DNA of 64,000 nt from Blastococcus saxobsidens (GCF_002938435.1 NZ_POQT01000001.1:1-64000), one strand, 5' to 3'. Shown: positions 1-10,934, counted from the stretch's first letter. Notes: generated from the letters alone by a model not told the origin. Numbers and translations are program-made.

Positions 1-705
1 CGCCATCCCCGCGAGGCCGTGGCGGAGCCCGACATCCCGCTCCCGCCGGAGCCCACGGACGACGAGGACTGGCCGCACGCGGCCCGGCCGGCCGCCGTCC
101 GGGCCGCGGAGTCCCGGCTCGAGCAGCCGCGACCGCCGGCGTCCCCGCCGCGCGCGGCCGCCGAGTCCGCGCCCGCCCCGCGCGGTGGCGAACCGACGCC
201 GGTCGTCTCGGCGAACCCGCCCGACGCCGCGGACGACGGCGAGCTCACCACCGCCGACGTCCGCCGGGTGTGGCCCGAGCTGCTCTCCGTCGTCAAGAAG
301 CACAAGCGCACGACCGAGGCGCTGCTCAAGAACGCCCAGGTGCACCAGCTGGCCAACGGCGTCCTGACGCTGTCGACCTCCTCGCCGGCCCTGGCCCGGC
401 GGCTCGGTGACGACCTGAACAAGGACGTCCTGCGAGAGGCGCTCAACGAGCTGCTCGGCGTCCGCTGGCGGGTGGACGCCGTCGTCGAGGGCTCCGGCCC
501 CGCCGCGGGTCCGACCGTCACCCCCGACGTGGCGCGGGAGGCGGCGCGGCAGGCGGAGGCCGCCGAGGCCCGGGAGCTGATGGCCGAGCGCGCCGCCGAG
601 GTCGGCGCGGGTGGGGACCGCGAGCCCGAGCCCGCCGTCGACCAGGAACAGGCGGCGCTGCAGCTCCTGCGCGCTCAGCTGGGCGCCCGGCCCGTCGAGA
701 GCTGA
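1..705 (+). CDS. dnaX: DNA polymerase III subunit gamma/tau, C-terminal part (5' end outside window)
   Basis: The reading frame is already open at base 1, so the gene begins upstream and only the C-terminal third is present. After a Pro/Ala-rich acidic linker, the segment from VRRVWPELL to WRVDAVVE resembles the conserved C-terminal domain of actinobacterial tau subunits, which contacts the polymerase core. An acidic Ala/Glu tail follows. The order dnaX, ybaB, recR is conserved across bacteria and strongly supports the call. The AAA+ ATPase domain cannot be assessed here. The start codon lies outside the window. Confidence 0.88.
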   Translation, partial: RHPREAVAEPDIPLPPEPTDDEDWPHAARPAAVRAAESRLEQPRPPASPPRAAAESAPAPRGGEPTPVVSANPPDAADDGELTTADVRRVWPELLSVVKKHKRTTEALLKNAQVHQLANGVLTLSTSSPALARRLGDDLNKDVLREALNELLGVRWRVDAVVEGSGPAAGPTVTPDVAREAARQAEAAEARELMAERAAEVGAGGDREPEPAVDQEQAALQLLRAQLGARPVES

Positions 706-747
706 TCACCGCGCGCCGTGTCGGCGTCACCTGTCGCACCCGCGGCC

Positions 748-753
748 TACTCT
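748..753 (+). promoter_or_regulatory. -10 box (TACTCT) for ybaB, probably leaderless
   Basis: TACTCT fits TANNNT and lies 6 bases before the ATG at 760. No Shine-Dalgarno sequence precedes that ATG. Inference from spacing only. Confidence 0.4.
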
Positions 754-759
754 CGTGGC

Positions 760-1098
760 ATGTTCCCCGGAGGCCAGCCCGACCTGTCCCAGCTCATGCA
801 GCAGGCGCAGCAGATGCAGCAGCAGCTCGTCGCCGCCCAGCAGGAGCTGGCCGCCAGCGAGGTCACCGGTTCGGCCGGTGGCGGTCTGGTGTCCGCGACC
901 ATGACCGGCGACGGTGAGCTCACCGCGGTGACCATCGCGCCCGCGGCCGTCGACACCGACGACCTGGAGACGCTGCAGGACCTGGTCGTCGCCGCCGTCC
1001 GCGATGCCAAGCGCGCGGCCGACGAGCTCGCCGCCAACGCCATGGGTCCGCTCGCCGGGGGTCTCGGTGGCGGGGGGCTGGGCCTGCCGGGCCTCTGA
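760..1098 (+). CDS. ybaB: YbaB/EbfC family nucleoid-associated protein
   Basis: A small DNA-binding protein of the YbaB/EbfC family (112 aa). These form dimers with protruding alpha-helical tweezers and are almost always encoded between dnaX and recR, as here. The N-terminal Gln/Met-rich helix ([15 protein letters not shown]) and the middle stretch [18 protein letters not shown] are typical. The C-terminus is Gly-rich. An in-frame GTG at 718 would add 14 residues that do not look like the family; the ATG at 760 gives the usual MFPGG start and sits 6 bases after a -10-like box, which suggests a leaderless transcript. Confidence 0.92.
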   Translation: MFPGGQPDLSQLMQQAQQMQQQLVAAQQELAASEVTGSAGGGLVSATMTGDGELTAVTIAPAAVDTDDLETLQDLVVAAVRDAKRAADELAANAMGPLAGGLGGGGLGLPGL

Positions 1099-1141
1099 TC
1101 GAGCGGCTCCGCCCGATCCACTTCGCAACCCGAGGAGCACC

Positions 1142-1741
1142 GTGTACGAGGGTGCCGTCCAGGACCTGATCGACGAGCTCGGTCGCCTGCCCGGCGTGGG
1201 GCCCAAGAGCGCCCAGCGCATCGCCTTCCACCTGCTGTCGTCGGAGTCCGCCGACGTCAGCCGGCTGGTGGCCGCGCTGACCCGCGTCCAGGAGTCCGTC
1301 CGCTTCTGCGTGACCTGCTACAACGTCGCCGAGGCCGAGCAGTGCCGGATCTGCCGTGACCCGCGCCGCTCCGACGACGTGCTGTGCGTGGTCGAGGAGC
1401 CCAAGGACGTCGTCGCGATCGAGCGCACCCGCGAGTTCCGCGGGCGCTATCACGTGCTGGGGGGCGCCATCAGCCCCATCGACGGCGTCGGCCCCGACGA
1501 CCTGCGGGTCAAGGAGCTGATGACCAGGCTGATGGACGGCTCCGTCAAGGAGATGATCATCGCCACCGACCCGAACCTCGAGGGCGAGGCGACCGCCGCC
1601 TACCTCGCGCGGCTCGTCGGTCCCATGGGGCTCGCGGTGTCCCGGCTGGCCAGCGGCCTGCCCGTCGGTGGCGATCTGGAGTACGCCGACGAGGTCACGC
1701 TGGGCCGCGCCTTCGAGGGCCGCCGCCGCATCGACGCCTGA
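1142..1741 (+). CDS. recR: Recombination mediator protein RecR
   Basis: RecR works with RecO/RecF to load RecA at single-stranded gaps. The 199-residue length is normal. Visible features are a helix-hairpin-helix ([16 protein letters not shown], about residues 11-26), a four-cysteine zinc site (CVTC and CRIC, about residues 58-72) and a Toprim domain following it ([10 protein letters not shown] onward). The GTG start at 1142 is set by GAGGAG at 1132-1137 and by the family start [12 protein letters not shown]; longer in-frame starts upstream read through the ybaB tail. It probably shares a transcript with ybaB. Confidence 0.95.
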   Translation: MYEGAVQDLIDELGRLPGVGPKSAQRIAFHLLSSESADVSRLVAALTRVQESVRFCVTCYNVAEAEQCRICRDPRRSDDVLCVVEEPKDVVAIERTREFRGRYHVLGGAISPIDGVGPDDLRVKELMTRLMDGSVKEMIIATDPNLEGEATAAYLARLVGPMGLAVSRLASGLPVGGDLEYADEVTLGRAFEGRRRIDA

Positions 1742-1922
1742 GCGAGGGTCGGGAGGGCCAGGGGTGCCCGTCGACAGGCGTTCAGACGGGATGCTGCCGG
1801 CTCCCGGGACGGACGCTGGGGCCACGGCCTGCTCCCGGTCGGCCGCACGGGCGGTTGAGCGTTCCCTCACATTCGAGGCCGCGGATTGGCAGTCGACCGG
1901 GCGCCCCGGGCATGATCGACCG

Positions 1923-1991
1923 GTGCTGAAGGGGTGTGCGCTGACTCGTCGTCGCGCCATCGATCTCATGCGCACGGCCAGCCGGCTCTAG
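1923..1991 (+). CDS. Putative short leader peptide upstream of the methionine transporter
   Basis: A 22-codon frame (GTG start, TAG stop) ends 36 bases before the first possible metN start. Its C-terminal part, LTRRRAIDLMRTASRL, closely resembles the actinobacterial putative leader peptides found before sulfur-assimilation genes, which carry a motif like RRHVDLLRVASALC. Those usually end in Cys; here the hydrophobic position after ASP-Leu is Met and the end is Leu. No clear Shine-Dalgarno is seen. The rest of the 337-base gap 1742-2078 shows no other gene and no riboswitch I recognise. Function (sulfur amino acid-dependent control of metNIQ) is inferred from position and motif. Confidence 0.5.
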   Translation: MLKGCALTRRRAIDLMRTASRL

Positions 1992-2078
1992 CCCGGCCCC
2001 CGCCGGGTACGCCGGGGGAGACCCCGCGTGCCGGCCCCGCCGTCCGCACTGCACCGCCCAGCCCTGCCGAGGCCCCCT

Positions 2079-3166
<1,088 letters not shown>

Positions 3167-3170
<4 letters not shown>

Positions 3171-3826
3171 ACGACTGGGACCGCATCGCCCCGCAGCTGG
3201 CCGAGGCCACCTGGGACACGCTCTACATGGTGGGCGTCAGCACGCTGCTCACCGTGCTGATCGGCGTCCCGCTCGGCGTGCTGCTCACCATCACCGCGCC
3301 CGGCGCGCTCTCGCCGAGCCCGCTCGTGCACCGCGTCCTCGGCCTGGTGGTGAACCTCGGACGGTCGCTGCCCTTCATCATCCTGCTGGTCCTCGTCGCC
3401 CCGGTCACCCGCGGCATCGTCGGCACGACCATCGGCTCCACCGCCACGATCGTCCCGCTGACGATCGGCGCCGTCCCGTTCCTGGCCCGGCTGGTCGAGA
3501 CCAGCCTGCGCGAGGTCGGGCACGGCAAGGTCGAGGCGACGCTGGCCATGGGTGCCCGCCGGCGCGACGTCGTCCGCACCGTGCTGCTGCCCGAGGCGCT
3601 GCCGTCGCTGGTCGCCGGGATCACCGTCACCGTCGTCGCCCTCATCAGCTACTCGGCCATGGCCGGCGCCATCGGCGGTGGCGGCCTCGGCGACTTCGCC
3701 ATCCGCTACGGCTACCAGCAGTTCCGCACCGACATCACCGTGGCCACCGTGGTGCTGCTGCTGGTGGTCGTCCAGGCCCTGCAGTGGGCCGGCGACCGCT
3801 GGGCCCGCCGCCTCGCCCACGCCTGA
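3167..3826 (+). CDS. metI: Methionine ABC transporter permease
   Basis: The membrane subunit of the methionine importer (219 aa, close to E. coli MetI at 217). It has about five hydrophobic segments and the permease EAA-type loop in the region GKVEATLAMGARRRDVVRTVLLPEALPSL (read as separate parts EATLAMGA and LLPEALPSL). The GTG start sits inside the metN stop (GTGA at 3167-3170), so translation is probably coupled. It is followed 52 bases later by the binding protein metQ. Confidence 0.94.
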
Positions 3827-3878
3827 GCGACCCCTCCGAACGTCCCGCACCACCCCACCCCGCAAGGAGAAACCCCGC

Positions 3879-4703
3879 ATGACCCGCCCCACCAGGTCCG
3901 CCCTCGCCGCCCTCGCCACCGCCGCGCTGCTCGGCCTCACCGCGTGCGGGGGTGGGGAGGCGGAGCTCTCGGGTGCCGAGGAGCCGCTGCGCGTCGGCGC
4001 CAGCCCGGTGCCGCACGCCGAGATCCTGCGGTTCATCGACGAGGAGCTCGCCGCGGACGCCGGCCTGGAGCTCGAGGTGGTCGAGTTCACCGACTACGTG
4101 CAGCCCAACGTGGCCCTCGACGACGGGTCGCTGGACGCCAACTACTTCCAGACGGTGCCCTACCTGGAGGAGCAGGAGGCCAACGCCGGCTACGACTTCG
4201 CCGCGCTCGAGCCGGTGCACATCGAGCCGCTGGGCCTCTACTCCGCGTCGCTGACCGACGTCGCCGACCTGCCCGACGGCGCCACGGTCGCGATCCCGAA
4301 CGACCCGACCAACGCCGCCCGCGCGCTGCGGCTGCTCGCGGCCAACGACCTGCTCACGCTTGCCGACACGGGGGACGCGGCGCCCACCTCCCTCGACATC
4401 GAGGAGAACCCGAAGAACCTGGAGATCACCGAGGTCGAGGCCGCCCAGCTGCCGCGCTCGCTGGCCGACGTCGACGCCGCGGTCATCAACGGCAACTACG
4501 CGATCGACGCCGACCTCTCGCCGGCCGAGGACGCGCTGGTGCTCGAGGAGGCCGAGGGCAACCCCAACGCGAACCTGGTGGTCGTCCGCAGCGGCGACGA
4601 GGACGACGAGCGCATCCAGCAGCTGGAGGAGCTGCTGCACTCCGACGAGGTCCGGCAGTTCATCGAGGAGACCTACTCCGGAGCGGTCCTGCCCGCCTTC
4701 TGA
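3879..4703 (+). CDS. metQ: Methionine ABC transporter substrate-binding lipoprotein
   Basis: NlpA/MetQ-family binding protein (274 aa) that delivers methionine to MetNI at the outer face of the membrane. A short signal peptide ends in the lipobox LTAC with lipidated Cys23. Family features include the early segment VGASPVPHAEIL and the region LDANYFQTVPYL. The ATG at 3879 has AAGGAGA at 3864-3870. Acidic composition is high, as is common for exported proteins of high-GC actinobacteria. The operon ends at a strong hairpin just after the stop. Confidence 0.94.
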   Translation: MTRPTRSALAALATAALLGLTACGGGEAELSGAEEPLRVGASPVPHAEILRFIDEELAADAGLELEVVEFTDYVQPNVALDDGSLDANYFQTVPYLEEQEANAGYDFAALEPVHIEPLGLYSASLTDVADLPDGATVAIPNDPTNAARALRLLAANDLLTLADTGDAAPTSLDIEENPKNLEITEVEAAQLPRSLADVDAAVINGNYAIDADLSPAEDALVLEEAEGNPNANLVVVRSGDEDDERIQQLEELLHSDEVRQFIEETYSGAVLPAF

Positions 4704-4715
4704 ACGGAGTGCGCC

Positions 4716-4744
4716 GTGGCGCCGTCCGGCCCGGACGGCGCCAC
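4716..4744 (+). terminator. Hairpin terminator after metNIQ
   Basis: A perfect 12-bp stem (GTGGCGCCGTCC pairing with GGACGGCGCCAC) around a GGCCC loop begins 13 bases after the metQ stop. There is no U-tract, as usual for actinobacteria. Confidence 0.75.
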
Positions 4745-4937
4745 GACGTGCACCGCCGGGCGCGGCGGACCCCGACACGCCGAAGGTCACGGCTTGGTGT
4801 CGATGGACGGCGGGGCCTCACGCGGAGCGGTGACGGCCGCCTAGGGTCCGAAAACGCACGTGGACCCCTTCCGGTCCGCGGCGCCCCCGTCCGGAACACG
4901 TCCGGCTCGCACGAGCCGGGAAGGCAGGTCTTCCGCG

Positions 4938-6644
4938 ATGACACGTCGTCGTACCACCCGAGCGCTCGCTGCCTCCGCGGCCGCGCTCACCGCAGTGACC
5001 TTGTCTGCCTGCGCCTCCAGCGACCGGGACTCCGGCGGCGAGGGCAGCGGCAGCGAGGAGTCCGGGGGCACGCTGGTCTTCGGCGCCGCCGGCGACCCGG
5101 CGATGCTGGACCCCGCGTTCGGCAGCGACGGTGAGACCTTCCGCGTCTCCCGCCAGATCTTCGAGGGTCTCCTGGGCAACGAGCTCGGCGGCACCGACCC
5201 CGTGCCCGAGCTCGCCACCGACTGGGAGGTCAGCGAGGACGGCCTCGAGTACACCTTCGAGCTGCAGGAGGGCGTGCAGTTCCACGACGGCACGGACTTC
5301 AACGCCGAGGCCGTCTGCTTCAACTTCGACCGCTGGTACAACTTCGACGGCCTGGCCACCAGCCCGAGCGCCTCGTACTACTACCAGGCGGTCTTCGGCG
5401 GCTTCGCCAGCACGCCGGACACCCCCAGCATCTACGAGAGCTGCGAGGCGACCGACGAGAACACCGCGGTCATCCGGCTCACCCAGGTGACCTCGAAGTT
5501 CCCCTCCGCCCTGGCGCTGCCGGCCTTCTCCATCCAGAGCCCCACGGCCCTGGAGGAGTACGACGCGGACGACCTGAGCGGCAGCGAGGACGCGCTGACC
5601 TACTCCGAGTACGCCATGGAGCACCCGGTCGGCACCGGGCCCTTCAAGTTCGACAGCTGGGACCGGAGCAACGGCGAGGTCACCATCGTCCGCAACGACG
5701 ACTACTGGGGCGAGAAGGCGAAGCTCGACAAGGTCATCTTCCGCACGATCTCCGACGGGAACACCCGCCGCCAGGAGCTGCAGGCCGGCTCGATCGACGG
5801 CTACGACTTCGTCGCGCCGGCCGACTACGCCACCCTCGAGGACACCGGCGCCCAGGTGCTGGTCCGCGACCCGTTCAACATCCTCTACCTGGGGATCAAC
5901 GGCGGGAACGTGCCCGACTCGGGTGCCAACCCGGCACTGCAGGACGAGCGGGTCCGCCAGGCGATCGCCCACGCGATCGACCGCGAGACGATCGTGAACT
6001 CGCTCCTGCCCGAGGGCGCGGAGGTGGCCACCCAGTTCATGCCGCCGACGGTCGACGGCTGGGCCGAGGACGTCACCACCTACGAGTACGACGTCGAGAA
6101 GGCCAAGTCGCTGCTCGCCGAGGCCGGCGCCACCGGCACGACGCTGCGCTTCTTCTACCCGACCGATGTGAGCCGGCCGTACCTGCCGGACCCGGCCGCC
6201 ATGTTCCAGGTCATCAGCCAGAACCTGACCGACGCCGGCTTCACCGTCCAGCCCACGGCGCTGCCGTGGAACCCGGACTACCTGAACGCCGTGCAGGCGG
6301 GCCAGGCGGACATCCACCTGCTCGGGTGGACCGGTGACTACAACGACGCCTACAACTTCATCGGGACGTTCTTCGCCGAGGCGTCGAACAACCAGGCGTC
6401 GGCCGAGTTCGGGGCGTTCAGCGCCCCGGAGATCTTCGCCGCGCTGGCCGAGGCCGACAGCGAACCCGACCCGGCCAACCGGACGGAGATGTACCAGGAG
6501 GCCAACCGGCTGATCATGGACTACCTGCCGGCTGTCCCGGTCTCGCACTCGCCGCCGGCCCTGGTCGTCTCCGAGCGGGTCCAGGGCCTGGAGCCCAGCC
6601 CGCTCACCGCCGAGGTCTTCTCGACGGTCTCGCTCAACGACTGA
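4938..6644 (+). CDS. ABC transporter substrate-binding lipoprotein, peptide/nickel type (SBP family 5)
   Basis: An extracytoplasmic binding protein of the DppA/OppA class (568 aa). The signal peptide ends in LSAC, lipidated Cys25, followed by a Ser/Gly/Glu linker. SBP_bac_5 features are visible: the start of the mature fold (GGTLVFGAAGDPAMLDP), VPELATDWEVSEDG, and the C-terminal ligand region. Two extra cysteines near residues 130-170 (AVCFNF, YESCEA) may form a disulfide. It heads the importer genes to 10934. A TAGGGT box at 4842-4847 is a weak promoter candidate. The substrate (di/oligopeptide is most likely) cannot be read from the sequence. Confidence 0.9.
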   Translation: MTRRRTTRALAASAAALTAVTLSACASSDRDSGGEGSGSEESGGTLVFGAAGDPAMLDPAFGSDGETFRVSRQIFEGLLGNELGGTDPVPELATDWEVSEDGLEYTFELQEGVQFHDGTDFNAEAVCFNFDRWYNFDGLATSPSASYYYQAVFGGFASTPDTPSIYESCEATDENTAVIRLTQVTSKFPSALALPAFSIQSPTALEEYDADDLSGSEDALTYSEYAMEHPVGTGPFKFDSWDRSNGEVTIVRNDDYWGEKAKLDKVIFRTISDGNTRRQELQAGSIDGYDFVAPADYATLEDTGAQVLVRDPFNILYLGINGGNVPDSGANPALQDERVRQAIAHAIDRETIVNSLLPEGAEVATQFMPPTVDGWAEDVTTYEYDVEKAKSLLAEAGATGTTLRFFYPTDVSRPYLPDPAAMFQVISQNLTDAGFTVQPTALPWNPDYLNAVQAGQADIHLLGWTGDYNDAYNFIGTFFAEASNNQASAEFGAFSAPEIFAALAEADSEPDPANRTEMYQEANRLIMDYLPAVPVSHSPPALVVSERVQGLEPSPLTAEVFSTVSLND

Positions 6645-6645
6645 G

Positions 6646-6715
6646 GAAGGACCCCCTCGCCCCCCACCGCTCGCAGGCTCGCGGCGGGCCCCTGCAAGGG
6701 GGCCGCCGCGAGCCT
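6646..6715 (+). repeat. Dispersed GAAGGACC repeat, copy A; forms an intercistronic hairpin
   Basis: Copy A starts two bases after the stop of the binding-protein gene. It shares 40 identical bases (6659-6698) with copy D at 55719-55758. Bases 6675-6715 fold into a stem of 13 bp, one mismatch and 4 more bp around TGCAA. It sits between the binding-protein gene and the permease gene, so it could act as an attenuator or an RNA-stability barrier that lets the binding protein be made in excess. Confidence 0.75.
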
Positions 6716-6744
6716 GTTGGTCCGGTCCGTTCCGTGAGAGGGGA

Positions 6745-7758
6745 ATGGAGCACGTGCTCCGTTTCATCGTCCGGCGGCTCCTGCAGCTGATCCCCATCCT
6801 GCTGGGCCTGTCGGTGCTGCTCTTCGCCTGGCTGCGCGCCCTCCCCGGCGGTCCGGCCCAGGCCGCGCTGGGGGAGCGCGCCACCCCTGAGGCGATCGCC
6901 CGCTACAACGAGCTCTTCGGCCTGGACGAGCCGCTGATCGTCCAGTACCTGCGCTTCCTCGGTCGCGCGATCCGGCTGGACTTCGGCACCTCCGCGCGCA
7001 CCGGCCGCGCGGTCACCACCGAGTTCCTCGAGCGCATGCCGGGCACGATCGAGCTGACGATCTTCGCGATGATCTTCGCGATCGGCGTGGGCATCCCGCT
7101 GGGCTACCTCGCCGCCCGCAGGCACGGCAGCTGGTTGGACTCGACGTCGGTCATCGGCTCGCTGCTCGGCGTCGCGATCCCGGTGTTCTTCCTGGCCTAC
7201 CTGCTGCGCCTGGGCTTCGCCGTCGAGCTCGGCTGGCTGCCCGGCTCCGGGCGGCAGGACGTGCGGATGGATGCCACCCGCATCACCAACTTCTACGTGC
7301 TCGACGGGCTGCTGACCCGCGAGTGGGACGCCGCGTGGGACGCCGTGCTGCACCTGGTCCTGCCGGCGATCGCGCTCGGCACCATCCCGCTGGCCATCAT
7401 CGTCCGGATCACCCGGGCCTCGGTCCTCGACGTGGTCAACGAGGACTACGTGCGGACGGCGAACGCCAAGGGGCTGGCGACGTCGACGGTGCGGCGGCGG
7501 CACATCATCAAGAACGCGCTGCTGCCGGTGTCGACGACGATCGGCCTGCAGACCGGTCTGCTGCTGTCCGGGGCGGTGCTGACCGAGAGCGTCTTCGCCT
7601 TCGGCGGGGTCGGCTCGGCGCTCTACGACGCCCTGTTCGCGCGGGACTTCGCCGTCCTGCAGGGGTTCATCCTCATGCTGGCGATCGTCTACGTGCTGGT
7701 GAACCTCCTCGTCGACATCTCCTACGGTCTGCTCGACCCGAGAGTGAGAGTTCGATGA
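6745..7758 (+). CDS. ABC transporter permease, peptide/nickel type (DppB-like)
   Basis: First membrane subunit of the importer (337 aa). The N-terminus RFIVRRLLQLIPILLGLSVLLF and the sequence LPGGPAQAALGERATPEAI are typical of DppB. Six transmembrane segments are expected; the BPD-type coupling loop lies near ANAKGLATSTVRRRHIIKNALLP (parts: NAKGLATS, IIKNALLP). A purine-rich GAGAGGGG at 6736-6743 abuts the ATG at 6745, so the GTG at 6754, at a better distance and matching the family start, is a real alternative. The gene follows repeat copy A. Confidence 0.92.
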   Translation: MEHVLRFIVRRLLQLIPILLGLSVLLFAWLRALPGGPAQAALGERATPEAIARYNELFGLDEPLIVQYLRFLGRAIRLDFGTSARTGRAVTTEFLERMPGTIELTIFAMIFAIGVGIPLGYLAARRHGSWLDSTSVIGSLLGVAIPVFFLAYLLRLGFAVELGWLPGSGRQDVRMDATRITNFYVLDGLLTREWDAAWDAVLHLVLPAIALGTIPLAIIVRITRASVLDVVNEDYVRTANAKGLATSTVRRRHIIKNALLPVSTTIGLQTGLLLSGAVLTESVFAFGGVGSALYDALFARDFAVLQGFILMLAIVYVLVNLLVDISYGLLDPRVRVR

Positions 7759-7789
7759 AGCGTGCGGAATCGGACCGGGGGGCACAGCG

Positions 7790-8731
7790 GTGACCGCGAT
7801 GGGTGACGTCAAGCGGCGTCGGATCGACGAGCTGGCGGCGCGGGCCGGCCAGGTGCCCGAGGGCGAGGGCGGGGTCTCCCTGACCCGGAGCGCCTTCCGC
7901 CGGCTGCGGCGCGACCCGGTCGCGATCATCGGTGCGGTCATCGTCGTCACGTTCCTGCTCGTGGCCCTCTTCGCGCCGTGGCTGGCCCCGCGCGACCCGC
8001 TGGCGCAGACGCTGCTGTCGCAGATCCGGCCGGGGCTCATCCCCGGCAGCCAGGAGGGCTTCCCGCTCGGGGTGGACAACCTCGGCCGCGACCTGCTCTC
8101 CCGGTTGATCTACGGATCGCGGCAGTCGCTGATGATCGGGGTCGTCTCCACCGTGCTCGGCGTCGCCGCCGGCATGGCGCTGGGAATCATCGCCGGCGCG
8201 TTCGGCGGCTGGGTCGACACCGTGGTCATGCGGTTCGTCGACATCCTGCTGTCCATCCCGGGCCTGCTGATGGCCATCAGCATCTCGGTGCTGCTGGGCC
8301 AGAACCAGTACGCGCTGATGATCGCCATCGCGGTCACCCAGGTGCCGATCTTCGCTCGGTTGCTGCGCGGCTCGATGCTGGTGCAGCGCGGCAGCGACTA
8401 CGCCCTGGCCGCGCGGGCGCTGGGCATCCGCAAGCGGCGGATCGTGTTCGGCCACGTGCTGCCCAACTCGCTCAGCCCGGTGATCGTGCAGGCCACGCTG
8501 TCGCTGGCCACCGCGATCATCGAGGCGGCGGCCCTGTCCTTCCTCGGCCTGGGCGACCCCGACCTGGCTCGGCCGGAGTGGGGCGCGATGCTGGCCAACG
8601 CGCAGGCCTTCCTGTCCGTCCGACCGGAGCTGGCCGTCTACCCGGCGCTGTGCATCATCGTGGTCGCGCTCGGCTTCACGCTGCTGGGCGAGTCGCTGCG
8701 CGAGGCCCTCGACCCGAAGTTCCGGAGGTGA
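7790..8731 (+). CDS. ABC transporter permease, peptide/nickel type (DppC-like)
   Basis: Second membrane subunit (313 aa). It has the DppC-type cytoplasmic N-terminus followed by the first transmembrane helix ([20 protein letters not shown] in part), the [19 protein letters not shown] segment diagnostic of OppC/DppC, and the coupling loop [18 protein letters not shown]. The GTG at 7790 is used here; an ATG three codons later (7799) is possible. Its stop overlaps an upstream in-frame GTG of the next gene. Confidence 0.93.
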   Translation: MTAMGDVKRRRIDELAARAGQVPEGEGGVSLTRSAFRRLRRDPVAIIGAVIVVTFLLVALFAPWLAPRDPLAQTLLSQIRPGLIPGSQEGFPLGVDNLGRDLLSRLIYGSRQSLMIGVVSTVLGVAAGMALGIIAGAFGGWVDTVVMRFVDILLSIPGLLMAISISVLLGQNQYALMIAIAVTQVPIFARLLRGSMLVQRGSDYALAARALGIRKRRIVFGHVLPNSLSPVIVQATLSLATAIIEAAALSFLGLGDPDLARPEWGAMLANAQAFLSVRPELAVYPALCIIVVALGFTLLGESLREALDPKFRR

Positions 8732-8739
8732 GCACCCCG

Positions 8740-9786
8740 ATGAGCTCGCTGCAGGGCGGCGCCCCCGTGCTCGAGGTCGAGGACCTCTCGGTCACCTTCC
8801 AGCGCAAGGGGGAGAAGCCCACCCGCGCCGTCGACGGCGTCAGCTTCTCCGTCGCGCCGGGCGAGACCGTCGGCCTGGTCGGGGAGTCCGGCTGCGGCAA
8901 GTCCGTGACGTCGCTGGCGATCATGGGCCTGCTGCCCAGCCGCGGGGTGAAGGTCGGCGGATCTGTGCGCCTCGAGGGGGAGGAGCTGATCGGGGCCGGC
9001 AGCCGGAAGCTGCGCTCGCTGCGCGGGGCGCACATGGCGATGGTCTTCCAGGACCCGCTGTCCTCGCTGAACCCCACGGTGCAGATCGGCACGCAGGTCA
9101 CCGAGGTGCTGCTCGAGCACCGCGACATGTCCAAGGCGGAGGCGGCGGCGGAGGCCGTGACCCTGCTGGACCGCGTCGGCATTCCCGACCCGCGGCGCCG
9201 GCTCAAGGAGTACCCGCACCAGCTGTCCGGCGGCATGCGCCAGCGCGCGCTGATCGCCATGGCGCTGGCCTGCTCCCCGCGGCTGCTGATCGCCGACGAG
9301 CCGACCACCGCCCTCGACGTCACCATCCAGGCCCAGATCCTGGAGCTCCTCAAGGAGCTCGTCGTCGACACCGGGACGGCGCTGGTGATGATCACCCACG
9401 ACCTGGGCGTCGTCGCGGGGCTGTGCGACCGCGTGCACGTCATGTACTCGGGCAAGATCATCGAGACCGCCGACCGGCACGAGCTGTTCGCCAGGCCCCG
9501 TCAGCCCTACACCGGGGGCCTGCTCGCGTCGGTGCCCCGGCTGGACGCCGGCCGCGGCACGCCGCTCACGCCCATCCGCGGGTCGGCGCGCGACGCCATC
9601 CCGTGGGCCGAGGGGTGCGCGTTCGCCCCGCGCTGCGACAACGCGCAGGACGACTGCCTGACCGAGGTGTCCGGCAGCGTCGTGCCGCTGGCGTACGACG
9701 GGCCCGGCAGGGAACTGCGCTGCCGCCATCCGCTGGAGCACCCGACGGCGCCGTCCGGCGCCACCGCCCTGGGAGCCCCCCGATGA
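8740..9786 (+). CDS. ABC transporter ATP-binding protein (DppD/OppD-like)
   Basis: First ATPase of the importer (348 aa). Walker A GESGCGKS, signature LSGGMRQR and Walker [14 protein letters not shown] are present. The C-terminal oligopeptide-type extension carries the cysteine cluster CAFAPRC and CLTE typical of OppD/DppD, which can bind an iron-sulfur cluster in some members. The ATG at 8740 is preferred because GGAGGTG at 8724-8730 is well placed; a GTG at 8728 would overlap the permease stop. The stop overlaps the next ATPase gene by four bases. Confidence 0.93.
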   Translation: MSSLQGGAPVLEVEDLSVTFQRKGEKPTRAVDGVSFSVAPGETVGLVGESGCGKSVTSLAIMGLLPSRGVKVGGSVRLEGEELIGAGSRKLRSLRGAHMAMVFQDPLSSLNPTVQIGTQVTEVLLEHRDMSKAEAAAEAVTLLDRVGIPDPRRRLKEYPHQLSGGMRQRALIAMALACSPRLLIADEPTTALDVTIQAQILELLKELVVDTGTALVMITHDLGVVAGLCDRVHVMYSGKIIETADRHELFARPRQPYTGGLLASVPRLDAGRGTPLTPIRGSARDAIPWAEGCAFAPRCDNAQDDCLTEVSGSVVPLAYDGPGRELRCRHPLEHPTAPSGATALGAPR

Positions 9787-10934
9787 CCGCCGCCGCTGCG
9801 CACGCCTGGGGGGAGGAGCCGCTGCTGCGGGTCCGGGGACTCAAGGTGCACTTCCCGATCAAGCGGGGGGTCGTCTTCGACCGGACCGTCGGGCACGTCC
9901 AGGCCGTCGACGGCGTCGACCTCTCCATCGCCCGCGGCTCGACCTACGGGCTGGTCGGGGAGTCCGGCTGCGGCAAGTCGACGCTGGGCCGGGCCATCCT
10001 GCGGCTGGAGGAGCCGACCGCCGGCGAGGTGCTCTTCGACGGCACCGACGTCGCCTCGCTGAAGGGCGAGGCGTTGCGCACGATGCGCCGCCGGATGCAG
10101 ATGGTCTTCCAGGATCCGCTGGGCAGCCTCGACCCCCGGCAGAACGTGGAGTCGCTGCTGTCCGAGCCGCTGCGCGCGCACGGCCTGGGCGGAGGGACCG
10201 CGGGGATCGCGGAGAAGATCCGTGGACTGCTGGACGCCGTGGGTCTGCCCTCGGCCGCGCTGCGCCGGTACCCGCACGAGTTCTCCGGCGGGCAGCGGCA
10301 GCGCATCGGCATCGCGCGGGCCATCGCCCTGGAGCCGGACCTGCTGATCGCCGACGAGCCGGTCTCCGCCCTCGACGTCAGCGTGCAGGCCCAGGTGCTC
10401 AACCTGCTCGAGGAGCTGCAGGAACGGCTCGGCCTCACCTACCTGGTCATCGCGCACGACCTCGCGGTGGTCCGCCACATCAGCGACGTCGTCGGCGTCA
10501 TGTACCTGGGCTCGCTGGTCGAGCAGGCCCCCGCCGACGACCTGTACGAGCAGCCGCTGCACCCCTACACGCGGGCCCTGATGAGCGCCGTCCCCGTGCC
10601 GGACCCGGTCGTGGAGGAGACGCGGGAGCGGATCCTGCTGGCCGGCGACCTGCCGTCGCCGGCGAACCCGCCCAGCGGCTGCCGGTTCCACACCCGCTGC
10701 CCGTGGCGCCAGGAGACCCGGTGCGACGACGAGGTCCCGGTGCTGCGCGAGCTGGCACCGGGGCGGCTGGTCAGCTGCCACTGGGCCGAGGAGATCCGCG
10801 ACGGCGTCCTGCAGCCGAAGTCGGCGGACGAGGTGGCGGCCCTCATGGGCGTCTCCGTCCGGGCGACCGGGGCGGGGCCGATCGAGACCGACGCCCTGGT
10901 GCAGGGCGTCGACGAACCCATCGAGCGCCGCTGA
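9783..10934 (+). CDS. ABC transporter ATP-binding protein (DppF/OppF-like)
   Basis: Second ATPase of the importer (383 aa), starting inside the stop of the previous gene (ATGA). It shows the OppF-type start [26 protein letters not shown] in pieces, Walker [10 protein letters not shown], signature FSGGQRQR, Walker [14 protein letters not shown], and a C-terminal cysteine motif ([10 protein letters not shown]). The C-terminus is about 60 residues longer than the conserved core. Having two distinct ATPases plus two permeases completes a canonical five-gene importer. Confidence 0.93.
   Translation: MTAAAAHAWGEEPLLRVRGLKVHFPIKRGVVFDRTVGHVQAVDGVDLSIARGSTYGLVGESGCGKSTLGRAILRLEEPTAGEVLFDGTDVASLKGEALRTMRRRMQMVFQDPLGSLDPRQNVESLLSEPLRAHGLGGGTAGIAEKIRGLLDAVGLPSAALRRYPHEFSGGQRQRIGIARAIALEPDLLIADEPVSALDVSVQAQVLNLLEELQERLGLTYLVIAHDLAVVRHISDVVGVMYLGSLVEQAPADDLYEQPLHPYTRALMSAVPVPDPVVEETRERILLAGDLPSPANPPSGCRFHTRCPWRQETRCDDEVPVLRELAPGRLVSCHWAEEIRDGVLQPKSADEVAALMGVSVRATGAGPIETDALVQGVDEPIERR

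Noticed and set aside
1742-2078. SAM or other riboswitch before metN
   Set aside because: I could not find the conserved core or pairing of the SAM classes I know; the leader peptide explains the region better.
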